DNA of 64,000 nt, taken from positions 9,715,356 to 9,779,355 of the forward strand of contig OZ022241.1 of the NCBI GenBank assembly GCA_963978895.1, written 5' to 3'. The position numbers and the translations under genes are program-made. Below, one piece after another: positions 1-11,521 of this stretch; position 1 is the stretch's first letter, and each line of letters starts with the position of its first letter. The notes under the pieces are model-generated. The model was not told the origin of the DNA. It saw only the letters and a list, made by a program, of their open reading frames with translations, and searched no databases. This stretch comes from Erpobdella octoculata. Its lineage: Eukaryota; Annelida; Clitellata; Hirudinida; Erpobdellidae.

Positions 1-8
1 CTGACTGA

Positions 9-65
<57 letters not shown>

Positions 66-80
66 TGACTGACTGACTGA
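1..80. repeat. (CTGG)n/(CTGA)n microsatellite
   Basis: Pure tetranucleotide array at the window edge. CTGA units flank a CTGG core, and the true left end lies outside the window. Confidence 0.95.
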
Positions 81-99
81 TACAATCAGTGCCGAGCAA

Positions 100-269
100 T
101 TTTTTTTATAATATTTTATAGTCCTTTACACCAAGTGTTTTAAGACTGCAATAGCTGTATGTAGGAAACACATAAGTGCTTCCTGTCGTGGATAATAAAT
201 TTATCCTTTTAGCTGTTCCTCCTCCTTTATTCAGGCTTGGGACTGGCTCGCAATTAGCGAGGCGGAGTT
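100..269 (-). mobile_element. SINE-like element, copy 1 (full length)
   Basis: On the minus strand the element reads from a head CTCCGCCTCGCTAATTGCGA through a GGATC...GATCC inverted core and ACACCTGGTGTAAAGGACTA to an A-rich tail. On the plus strand the tail appears as the T-run at 100-107. It is flanked by AGTGCCGAGC on both sides (88-97 and 270-279), the expected target-site duplication. I do not recognise the family and see no protein coding. A tRNA-type B box is only weakly suggested near the GGATC core. Confidence 0.75.
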
Positions 270-281
270 AGTGCCGAGCTA

Positions 282-329
282 TTTTTTTTATTATAGTTAA
301 TAGTCTTTTACACTAGGTGTTTTAAGACA
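282..329 (-). mobile_element. SINE-like element, copy 2 (5' truncated)
   Basis: Only the last ~48 bp of the SINE (tail plus the TGGTGTAAAGGACTATAA region) remain. It lies between two copies of AGTGCCGAGCTA (270-281 and 330-341). The truncation is at the 5' end, as expected from incomplete reverse transcription. Confidence 0.7.
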
Positions 330-341
330 AGTGCCGAGCTA

Positions 342-365
342 TTTTTTTTTATAATAGTTTATAGA
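342..365 (-). mobile_element. SINE-like element, copy 3 (severely truncated)
   Basis: Only ~24 bp of the SINE 3' end remain (the T-run followed by ATAATAGTTTATAG on the plus strand). It is again bounded by AGTGCCGAGCTA at 330-341 and 366-377. Confidence 0.6.
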
Positions 366-377
366 AGTGCCGAGCTA

Positions 378-559
378 TTTTTTTTTTTTTTTTTTATGAT
401 AGTTTATAGTCCTTTACACCAAGTGTTTTAAGACTGAATTGGCTGTATGTAGGAAGCACATAAGTACTTCCTGTCGTGGATCAAAGTTTGATCCTTTTAA
501 CTGTCCCTCCTCCTTCATCCAGGCTTGGGACTGGCTCGCAATTAGCGAGGCGGAGTTGA
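378..559 (-). mobile_element. SINE-like element, copy 4 (full length)
   Basis: Full-length copy of ~182 bp with a ~20-nt tail (T-run on the plus strand). It is flanked by AGTGCCGAGCTA at 366-377 and 560-571. It has the same head, GGATC core and CCTGGTGTAAAGG motif as copy 1. Confidence 0.75.
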
Positions 560-743
560 AGTGCCGAGCTAAAAGGGCGCGTTGTTAAATTAATCGTGCT
601 AGTGATTCCTGCTGGTGTCAACTGAATTCATAGCTGAATACGCTGCCTGCATCGTAGTGGTCTTGAAATCAATTCGTCGGTATAACACCACTATAATCTC
701 ATTGGAATCTTTATGTTTATTTTTCATCGTTAACCCTAGTAGA

Positions 744-784
744 ATTCAGTCTTAAAACACTTGGTGTAAAGGACTATAAACTAT

Positions 785-830
<46 letters not shown>
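744..830 (+). mobile_element. SINE-like element, copy 5 (5' truncated)
   Basis: The element starts at ATTCAGTCTTAAAACAC and ends in a ~45-nt poly(A). Its left flank AACCCTAGTAGA (732-743) recurs directly after the poly(A) (831-842), indicating a target-site duplication. Confidence 0.7.
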
Positions 831-834
<4 letters not shown>

Positions 835-843
835 CTAGTAGAA

Positions 844-1015
844 CTCCGCCTCGCTAATTGCGAGCCAGTCCCAAGCCTGGAGAAAGGAGGAGGGAAAAGT
901 TAAAAGGATCAAATTCTGATCCACGACAGGAAGTACTTAAGTGCTTCCTACATACAGCCAATTCAGTCTTAAAACACCTGGTGTAAAGGACTATAAACTA
1001 TAATAAAAAAAAAAA
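844..1015 (+). mobile_element. SINE-like element, copy 6 (full length)
   Basis: Full-length plus-strand copy from CTCCGCCTCGC to a short poly(A). It begins immediately after AACCCTAGTAGA (831-842) and is followed by AACCTAGTAG (1016-1025), so it shares its left duplication with copy 5. Confidence 0.75.
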
Positions 1016-1025
1016 AACCTAGTAG

Positions 1026-1539
1026 CTCCTGATCTAAGTAGGAATCAAGCGCAAGAATTAAGCGTTAAGATGGCTTGAGCCAGGACCAATAGGAGCAAAG
1101 CGTGTCAAACGAATCTTGTAAAAAACAACGCGCCCAAATGCCTCATCTTAGAAACGTTAAACTTTGAACATATATTACTGAATGATTACTGCGCTGAATA
1201 CGGCTGCCTACATCGTAGCGGTCTTTCTAAATTGATTCATTTCGATATAATGATCTGATTTTTTTAGCTTATTTACTTCTATAGAGTGAGCACCCACTAA
1301 GAAAAGTTTGTTCCGGGACATCAAATGCGCAGTGGAAATTATGGTTATATACTTTTTAGAATAACCGCAACTCAAAAATAAAAAATTCTACAGATGTGAA
1401 ACTTAGTACTTAGATTCTATTTGAAAAATGAAAATACAAGTGTTTCACTATTTTCATTTATTATTTAGTGGGGTGGAAAAAAATTATTTGCTTAAAAACT
1501 CAGAAACTAAATAAGTAAAAGTGTTGAAATTTGGTATCA
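1026..1539. other. unassigned AT-rich DNA
   Basis: No exon, RNA gene or recognisable transposon protein is seen here. It may be part of the piggyBac element that follows, but no terminal repeat was identified. Confidence 0.5.
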
Positions 1540-2300
1540 AGATCGCTTTTTTTCAATGCGTGTTTCACTATTTTTTGCACAAAGTTGCACCGTTTTGTTT
1601 GTTTTGCACCGATGACATCGACGTCTGATTCTACTGACAGTTGCTGCCTCGACCACAAATTGCTGGTTACACTTTGCAATTATACGGATGTTGCCAGTGT
1701 CATCAACCTCAACTCCACACAGTTCGGCCTCAAGCATTTTAAAAAACTTTTAAATGATGAACGTGTTGAATGCTGAAACTTCTATCATATGCTGGAAGAC
1801 ACACTTGGATTATCTCTTCGTACGCTTGCGTGTTGTGTAAGCTGAACATATCTTATCCAAATGATCAACTCCTCCTTTTGTGCTAGTGTGTTTGCTGGAA
1901 AGGAGGACAACACATCTTTTTCTATTTGGGGAATGACACACGTGTTGCATCAGCGTTGAAGCACAACTTAAGCACACCAGCAACGCATTTTTAGCTTTTG
2001 AATTCATGTGGATGTTTACGACGATTTTTCCTTATAATTCCAATAAATCCAAGATCACGTTTCCGCAACCCACGCAGCAGTTCGAGGAACGTAAAGAAGT
2101 TATCCGTTAAGACAGTTTTGCCAACATCGAGTTTCTCAGTCAATTTCAAAACGACCTCCACTGCTTATCCCACCAATTGCTCACCACCATTGTCAGTTCC
2201 ATGATAAGGCTTTGTCTTAATACAGTATCCGGTCAAAGCGTCACACAAACAACAAAAACTTCACGCCATACTTTGTTGGTTTTGCCGGCATGTACTGTTT
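1540..2300 (-). pseudogene. piggyBac-type transposase remnant
   Basis: Minus-strand translations give three blocks in the order of a piggyBac (DDE_Tnp_1_7) transposase. At 2010-2160 there is TDNFFTFLELLRGLRKRD followed by GIIRKNR, matching the family's DNFF...TIRKNR stretch. At about 1820-1920 there is STKGGVDHLDK, the family's very conserved NSTKGGVDxLD block. At 1560-1650 there is a Cys/Arg-rich tail (CHRCKTNK) resembling the C-terminal cysteine domain. The blocks are in different frames with stops between them, so the gene is dead. The N-terminal half and the terminal repeats were not found. Confidence 0.7.
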
Positions 2301-2328
2301 GAAGCTGCAAATTATGATTCGCTACAGG

Positions 2329-2405
2329 TACTTAGGTGCTTCCTACATACAGCCATTTCAGTCTTAAAACACCTGATGTAAAGGACTATAAACTATTAAA
2401 AAAAG
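2329..2405 (+). mobile_element. SINE-like element, 5'-truncated copy
   Basis: The sequence runs GTACTTAGGTGCTTCCTACA through CACCTGATGTAAAGGACTATAA and ends in an A-run. It belongs to the same family as the cluster at 100-1015. Confidence 0.65.
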
Positions 2406-2514
2406 TTTATTTTTAAAAATAGAAATAAAAACAACAAGTATAAATAGAAATTCAACTTTAATTAATTCTAAAAGTTTGTATAACATTTTTGTAAATAATG
2501 TATTCTTTCTTAGT

Positions 2515-5285
<2,771 letters not shown>

Positions 5286-6539
5286 AGACAGGCGATTGGT
5301 AAGGTATGATCGAAACCAGTCGACGACGAGGCCACCGAGGCCGCAGGACGATTCTAGTCGCTGTAGTAAGATGTGATGGTCGACGGTGTCAAACGCAGCC
5401 GACAGGTCAAGGAGAACGAGGAGTGAGAGCTTGCCTTGGTCGGCAGCTCGAAGCAAATCAGAAGTAACTTTAAGTAATGCTGTTTCGGTTAAATGGTAAG
5501 GACGATAAGCGGACTGGAGGAGAGGAACAGATTGTTCGAGTGAAGATGTTTGAGGACGCGTGGGAGCACGAGCCTCTCAAGCAATTTTGATACAACGGAG
5601 AGATAGGATATTGGACGGTACGATGAGGTCACGTTGTGATCGAGTCCCGGCTTTTTCACGAGCGGGGTGATGTACGATGTTTTAAATTGGTTTGGAAAAA
5701 TTGCCTTTGTGAAAAAGAAGTTGAACAGTCTGGAGAGATAAGGAGCAAGCACGATGGAAAGCTCCTTGAGAACACGTGTTGGAACAGGATCCAGGAAACA
5801 CTGTCGATCGGGCAACCGATGAATAAGCGCGGTGACCTCAGCAACGCTCGTTGGCTCGAATTGACGCATAACACACTCCGGTGCCAGTAGACTGAGAGAA
5901 GTAGGTAGGTGGTCGACGCATGGAGTCGCCGCACGAACGCGTGCAACCTTGTCTTCGAAGAACCTAAGAAACTCGTTGGCTGTGATGGCTTCGCTAGCAG
6001 GAACTATACCACGGGCCATCACACTGTTGAGCGCGCGCCATAAGTTACGGCCGGAAGAGCGGTCGTTGGCTAGCTTTGAAATTTTCGATGTCCAAAAGGA
6101 GCGACGTTTGTTTCTTAATAGGCGATAATACTGTTGCGTTTGGGCGCGCCATTTGCTGATATCAATTTTTGCTAGAAGTAATTTTCTTTCCATCGTTTGG
6201 CGACGAGGCATTCCCGGTCGAACCATGGATCGGATGCGCGGGGACGAAGACGAAAAGAATAAGTGGGGACGAGCTGATTGGTAATTCTTGTCAACTCATC
6301 ACGAGCAGATCCGCCATCTCGTTTGGACCGGTGAACTCACGAGTAAATAGGACTCGTAGCACTGTCACGATCGAGCCTAATATTAAAGTCGCCGACAATG
6401 AATGTATCGTCGTTCCTTGTGGAAAGCTGGTCGAGAAAACCCGCGAATTCGCCGAAGAAAGCACACGAGACAGGTCCGGTTCTGTAGACGACAGCGACGG
6501 TTGGAGCACTGGAACCCGAAGAAATGCGAGCACAAGTGA

Positions 6540-6579
<40 letters not shown>

Positions 6580-6590
6580 TTGATTCTATA
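5286..6590 (-). pseudogene. LINE fragment A (endonuclease to mid-RT)
   Basis: Minus-strand reading gives an APE-type endonuclease piece (VVYRTGPV...IVGDFNIRL, about 6380-6540). A linker follows, then RT motifs: [26 protein letters not shown] near 5560-5650 and [11 protein letters not shown] near 5400. The catalytic YADD box and everything downstream are missing, because the sequence switches to gypsy gag at about 5285. Frames are broken several times. It is more GC-rich than the host flanks. The architecture suits the CR1/L2/Rex-like non-LTR groups. The exact clade is not resolved. Confidence 0.8.
6541..6576. repeat. (TA)n microsatellite
   Basis: Short pure TA run between the LINE fragment and the hAT fragment. 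Confidence 0.95.
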
Positions 6591-6609
6591 GATAATGATC
6601 GATTAATGG

Positions 6610-6890
6610 GCAGGCCCCCCAGCCTTAAGTTTTTGTGGGGCCCGGACCCACTGTGCCTTGATGGATTGACGCCTCTGGAAGGTAAGCACACTGGAGAATT
6701 GATTTCGAATCATCTAAAGTACATGGTTACAGATTGGAAAATCAGTGCGGCGAAGAAATGCGTTTTAGTCAGAGACAATGGAACCAGTATGAAACTAGCA
6801 ACTCGTCTTGCAGAATTAGACGACTTGGGATGGTACATTCACATGATTCAACTAGTGGTGGTAGAAGCATGTACATTTGTCTAGAAGCAA
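6610..6890 (+). pseudogene. hAT (ZBED-type) transposase fragment
   Basis: The open stretch contains HTGELISNHL, VRDNGTSMKLA and LGWYIHMIQLVV. These match the hAT block with HTgenI..., a VTDNAANM-like motif and LGW..CfaHtLQLvV. The catalytic-region Asp-Asn is kept, but the usual CxxH before LQLVV is altered (YIHM). There is no start, no zinc finger and no dimerisation domain, so this is an internal fragment only. Confidence 0.7.
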
Positions 6891-7300
6891 GCTATGATTA
6901 AACTGTAGGTGTAATAAGATAAAAATTGAAATTTTAAAGCCAAAGGTCCATTCAGTTCGCGGTCCATTCAGCACTAGTCTCCCCTATATATTATTTTATA
7001 TACACTTTAACTCGATCTCGGTGAAAAATGACCCCAAAAACTCGGTGCTTGGCATCGGCGCCAAACTTGCTGCTCGGTCCTTCCCTACTATTGAGCCAAT
7101 GGATTAATGTTAAAAAACTGAAACGATCAATAAATGCTGAGCATATTTGTAGGAAAACATTATTTTCAACTAAGTTGTTAAATAATCGGAAGCATAGCAG
7201 CATTTTTGTTTTCATGGTGTGTTCATTCTGGGAATAAATCGATCACGCTTAGTTTCTTGTTATTTTCTACAGACAATAATAATTTGAGAGAATGAAAGCA
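6891..7300. other. no gene seen
   Basis: A short open frame at 7028-7237 has no recognisable domain. The interval runs into the GGAGA satellite. Confidence 0.5.
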
Positions 7301-7943
7301 GAGGAGAGGAGAGGAGAGGAGAGGAGAGGAGAGGAGAGGAGAGGAGAGGAGAGGAGAGGAGAGGAGAGGAGAGGAGAGGAGAGGAGAGGAGAGGAGAGGA
7401 GAGGAGAGGAGAGGAGAGGAGAGGAGAGGAGAGGAGAGGAGAGGAGAGGAGAGGAGAGGAGAGGAGAGGAGAGGAGAGGAGAGGAGAGGAGAGGAGAGGA
7501 GAGGAGAGGAGAGGAGAGGAGAGGAGAGGAGAGGAGAGGAGAGGAGAGGAGAGGAGAGGAGAGGAGAGGAGAGGAGAGGAGAGGAGAGGAGAGGAGAGGA
7601 GAGGAGAGGAGAGGAGAGGAGAGGAGAGGAGAGGAGAGGAGAGGAGAGGAGAGGAGAGGAGAGGAGAGGAGAGGAGAGGAGAGGAGAGGAGAGGAGAGGA
7701 GAGGAGAGGAGAGGAGAGGAGAGGAGAGGAGAGGAGAGGAGAGGAGAGGAGAGGAGAGGAGAGGAGAGGAGAGGAGAGGAGAGGAGAGGAGAGGAGAGGA
7801 GAGGAGAGGAGAGGAGAGGAGAGGAGAGGAGAGGAGAGGAGAGGAGAGGAGAGGAGAGGAGAGGAGAGGAGAGGAGAGGAGAGGAGAGGAGAGGAGAGGA
7901 GAGGAGAGGAGAGGAGAGGAGAGGAGAGGAGAGGAGAGGAGAG
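7301..7943. repeat. (GGAGA)n pentanucleotide satellite, ~128 units
   Basis: About 643 bp of uninterrupted GAGGA/GGAGA units, strictly purine on the plus strand. The open frame across it (Gly-Glu-Glu-Arg-Arg repeats) is a consequence of the repeat, not a gene. Confidence 0.97.
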
Positions 7944-8339
7944 ATTATGTGAGTTGTTTATTGTTTACCTTGCTTAAATAATATAAAAATCTCGGAATAA
8001 GAAGAATAAACAATTAAATAAAATCAAAAAATTAAACCCTCAACGTTTGCAAAAAATTATTGTAATCTAGAAATATTGTGCTTAAACCTTCACATTTCAA
8101 GTTACATCTAAATATATTTTTGAAGCCAAGTTTCAATAAAAATGTGACTGGAAAAAAATTCAACTATAGATAGTAGATTCAACAGTAAAAAATCTTAAAA
8201 CGTTAATTGCACTCAAAAAAATGAAAGAAAACAATTATGGTGCACTGATACAAGTAATTACAAAAATTTACACTCCATAAAACAACGAAAAAAGGTTTTG
8301 TGTAAAAAGACAACTATAACAAAATTGAAATTAAATAAT
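7944..8339. other. 3' flank of the channel gene
   Basis: AT-rich DNA with no gene. It should contain the 3' UTR of the minus-strand channel gene. Confidence 0.5.
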
Positions 8340-9947
8340 TCATCCAATAGAAATTTTTGAAGCAAAATCTTTCTTTGACGGAAACAAGTAACCTTTAATA
8401 ACTTCCAACAAACACATAAGAAATTCAATGAATTCCACGGCTGTCATCAAAGTAACCCCCAGCCATAAACTGAGACATCCACCAACCATGCTGAGCATTG
8501 AATCCCAAGTGTAAACAGGTGTATCGATTATTGTCAAAGGTTTCTGTTTTATAAAACTAAAGGTAACTTGTAAAAAATTTGATCTTATTGCATCTGATTT
8601 CTTGAAAAAATCATTCAACTCATCTTGAGTTATAGTTCCTTTATTAAACTCATCAATTGAAATTAGATATTCTTTGAACTGATTATACATTTTTGTTCCT
8701 GGAATCAACTTATTTTTTACAAACTTTTCGAAAAAATATTTGTGCTGGGAAGTATGTGGCCAATCATGGAGGGTATGAACTGATAAATCGTAAAATATAT
8801 CTTTACAAGGATTTTTGCAGCTCACATCACAAACGCTTAACACCTTTTCAGCCCATGTTTTTGAAAAACAGCCTAATTCTTTTACTGCTTTCGTAATAAG
8901 TTTCATTTTTGTGGTTTTATTAAAATTGTTAAATCTTGACGTCATGGAGGTATTACCACAAGTGTTGAAATCTTTTACTTCAGGATATTTAAATATGTGT
9001 AGAGTTAAGCATCCGCACATTTCAGCAACTTGTTTTTGAAAGCAATAATAAAAGCATGATGGAAAGGTGTATTGAATATCCTCAACTGCTCCTTCAATTA
9101 GTTTAGTTTTTTCACAACCACCTTGGTAATACGGTTCATCTAAGATTGTCTTAATATTCATTTCCATGTCAACAAGCGTGTTAGTTCCAGGGCTAAGATC
9201 AATTCCTTTAAAAATATTACTAAAAACATCCGGTGGTCCGACTGAAAGTTTGATTCCATCAGTTTTCAAAATCTTCTCAGAGCTGTCAGAATCATCTTGT
9301 AGAGTATTTAAAGTGTTTGTATAAAAGATCATTGTCAGAGAATCAATTGAAACGTTACAAGTTTTAGAAAGCTGAAATTTGTAACATCTATAGAAAGTTT
9401 GACACCAAGTTGAAACTTCTACCAATTTGCATTCATTTATTTTTATAATTGATTTTCTTTTGTCAAACAGTGTATAATTCATCAGAAAAGGAATGGTGCG
9501 GTTTTTCAGTGCCCCATCTCTAGGAAGAGAAGTCAAATAATCAATTTGAGCTGCTATTGCTTTGAACTGAGAAATAGTCATTTGGAAAGTGTTCTCGATG
9601 TAACTTTCATTAAACAGCTCTGTAAGGTTAATTATTTTTTTATGGAATTCTTTTTTGGTTATAAATTGATCATAGTCAATATCAGATAATTCCGGTTGTA
9701 AAATGCCAGCTGATATTGCAGGGAAAACATTTGGTATATTTTGTTCTCCATAGGAAGTTTTGTACGGATATGACAAATATTTTTCAAATATAGTCATCAA
9801 CTGCCATATTATAAATCCTGCACAAGATACAGTAACAGCAAACCACATTAATTTAGAAAACATTCTTCTTGACTTCATGATTTTTGAAATTCCACGCATT
9901 GAAACATTTTCAAAAAATTTGACGGTTTCCTCCTTAATACGACTCAT
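8340..9947 (-). CDS. DEG/ENaC-family sodium channel subunit, intronless
   Basis: A 535-aa single-exon protein, the usual length for the family. A short N-terminus leads to TM1 at about residues 34-56 (LMWFAVTVSCAGFIIWQL). A large Cys-rich extracellular domain follows, with CFYYCFQKQVAEMCGCL and CDVSCKNPC. TM2 is at about 485-515 (MVGGCLSLWLGVT). Family members form trimeric, usually amiloride-sensitive cation channels at the plasma membrane, gated by protons, peptides or force. Two signature positions differ. The N-terminal gating motif His-Gly reads Arg18-Gly19, and the TM2 selectivity motif Gly-x-Ser reads Gly497-Val-Thr499. The ATG at 9947 gives a normal N-terminus before TM1. No frame damage is present. 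Ligand and exact subfamily cannot be told from sequence alone. A retrogene origin is possible because neighbouring genes have many introns. Confidence 0.9.
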   Translation of the reverse strand: MSRIKEETVKFFENVSMRGISKIMKSRRMFSKLMWFAVTVSCAGFIIWQLMTIFEKYLSYPYKTSYGEQNIPNVFPAISAGILQPELSDIDYDQFITKKEFHKKIINLTELFNESYIENTFQMTISQFKAIAAQIDYLTSLPRDGALKNRTIPFLMNYTLFDKRKSIIKINECKLVEVSTWCQTFYRCYKFQLSKTCNVSIDSLTMIFYTNTLNTLQDDSDSSEKILKTDGIKLSVGPPDVFSNIFKGIDLSPGTNTLVDMEMNIKTILDEPYYQGGCEKTKLIEGAVEDIQYTFPSCFYYCFQKQVAEMCGCLTLHIFKYPEVKDFNTCGNTSMTSRFNNFNKTTKMKLITKAVKELGCFSKTWAEKVLSVCDVSCKNPCKDIFYDLSVHTLHDWPHTSQHKYFFEKFVKNKLIPGTKMYNQFKEYLISIDEFNKGTITQDELNDFFKKSDAIRSNFLQVTFSFIKQKPLTIIDTPVYTWDSMLSMVGGCLSLWLGVTLMTAVEFIEFLMCLLEVIKGYLFPSKKDFASKISIG

Positions 9948-10500
9948 TATTAAAATAGATTTTTTTCAAATAATTCAACTAAAGCTGAAACGGTTTGGCT
10001 TGTTCCCATGAACGCGGGTTTAAATATGAAACCATGAATTGCGCAATTCAATTACATTAACATCTTTCCTCACGTAGACTGTAAAAACCATATATATAGA
10101 ATAAGTATATAAGCCGTGCAGCTTACGGTTATAGAGGAAAATATATAGTCTTTTTGGCTCTTCTGAAATAAGGGTCGTAAATAAAATCGTCTGCACGAAA
10201 AACGTAATAATTAAAGTGTTTATTAAAAATTAGTGAAAGTAGAAATTGCTTATAACTTTTAAAGTTATTTGCGCACATAGGTTACATTAGTCTCTTTTCA
10301 TTACATTACTAAATTAAATTCTAGGCCCTCTAACGCTAGTGGTTCTTTGTTTTTTGGACCTCTCAAAAATACTTATTGCCTAATACATTTTGCTTAGTGC
10401 AAATTGACAGGAAGGCCCGATATACTTATTCTATATATATGGTAAAAACATGGTTCAAACGTTTTAAAAAACCGGTCTTGTGCTTTAAGGCACGTTCACT
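9948..10500. other. 5' flank of the channel gene
   Basis: No gene seen. The promoter of the channel gene should lie here, but I could not identify a defined element. Confidence 0.4.
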
Positions 10501-11206
10501 AGACCCATCCTTGTGCATCATAAGGCTTGTTTTAACACGTGTGGTTTTAACATTTAAAATATGCAATCTATGGCAGTGGCATATAACTTTTGTTTGTTGT
10601 TATTACAACGGTTATATTAACTTGCAACGTTGTTTGTTTGGGATTTGTTTGTTTGTTTCTTTGCAAGGACGAGTGCGAATAAGCATATCGACGTTGTTTG
10701 TTTGTTTCAGCGCAACATCGAGTGCGAATAAGCACATCGAGTGCAAATAAGCACATCGAGTGCGAATAAGCACATCGAGTGCGAATAAGCACATCGAGTG
10801 CGAATAAGCACATCCACTACAACAACTCAGTGCATGGTTGTTTATTAAAAACTTTGAACAAACTGAGATAAGAGCCAAAAAACATGTTCACATGTTCCAA
10901 AACAAAATCAAATCAAATATATGAAGTTATATTTAATAATGATTGTTTGTTTAAGCGCAAGTGTTACTCAAAAACACTGCGACTCGCCCGATCAACGAAC
11001 TTAAACAATGTTTAAATTTTAGTGTCAAAAACAAGATATTATAATATAAGACTATGACACCCTAAAAGAAAACAGCATTAGCTTAATTTATCACAATTAT
11101 AATAAAAATATCTATTAGAAGCTTGGCTAGTACTTCCATGGGTGACATTAATTACATTAACCCGTTTTAATAAAAAAAATTAAACAGTAAACAAGTGAAT
11201 CAAAAA
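10501..11206 (+). repeat. interspersed repeat X, copy 1
   Basis: This ~700-bp block recurs at 14399-15037. Shared landmarks are AGACCCATCCTTGTGCATCA, ATGCAATCTATGGCAGTGGC, TACTTCCATGGGTGACAT and AACAAGTGAATCAAAAA. No protein is encoded. It carries an expanded 19-bp tandem repeat. Confidence 0.85.
10720..10814 (+). repeat. 19-bp tandem repeat in repeat X copy 1
   Basis: Unit ATCGAGTGCGAATAAGCAC, about five near-perfect copies. Copy 2 of repeat X at 14590-14640 has only about two. Confidence 0.85.
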
Positions 11207-11521
11207 TCAAAGCGTTTGTAAACCGGCCACAAAGCTCTGGCGATCGATATTTTGCATCTAAGTCAGAGTTTGCAATAGCATTTACCAAAATCGCCAAAAA
11301 TGTTTATAAAACTTAGCAGTAATTAGTAAATTAACAAAGTTTAGCAGAAACTACTGTTTTTTTTTAAATTATGACATATTTTAGTGCTTAACCCATTTTG
11401 TATCAACAATGACGTCCCTGGGGCATTAAAGTAGAAATCCGAAAGCCAACTTCTAGGTGAGCAGAAGCTTATTTCAAGAGGTGCAACAGATTTATTTAAA
11501 TATAACAAACCTGTATGCTAT
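11207..11521. other. no gene seen
   Basis: AT-rich spacer between repeat X and the Helitron-like element. Confidence 0.4.

Noticed and set aside
7301..7981. 229-codon open frame of Gly-Glu-Glu-Arg-Arg repeats
   Set aside because: It is read from a pure pentanucleotide satellite. A unit without a stop is open by construction, and there is no unique sequence or splice context.
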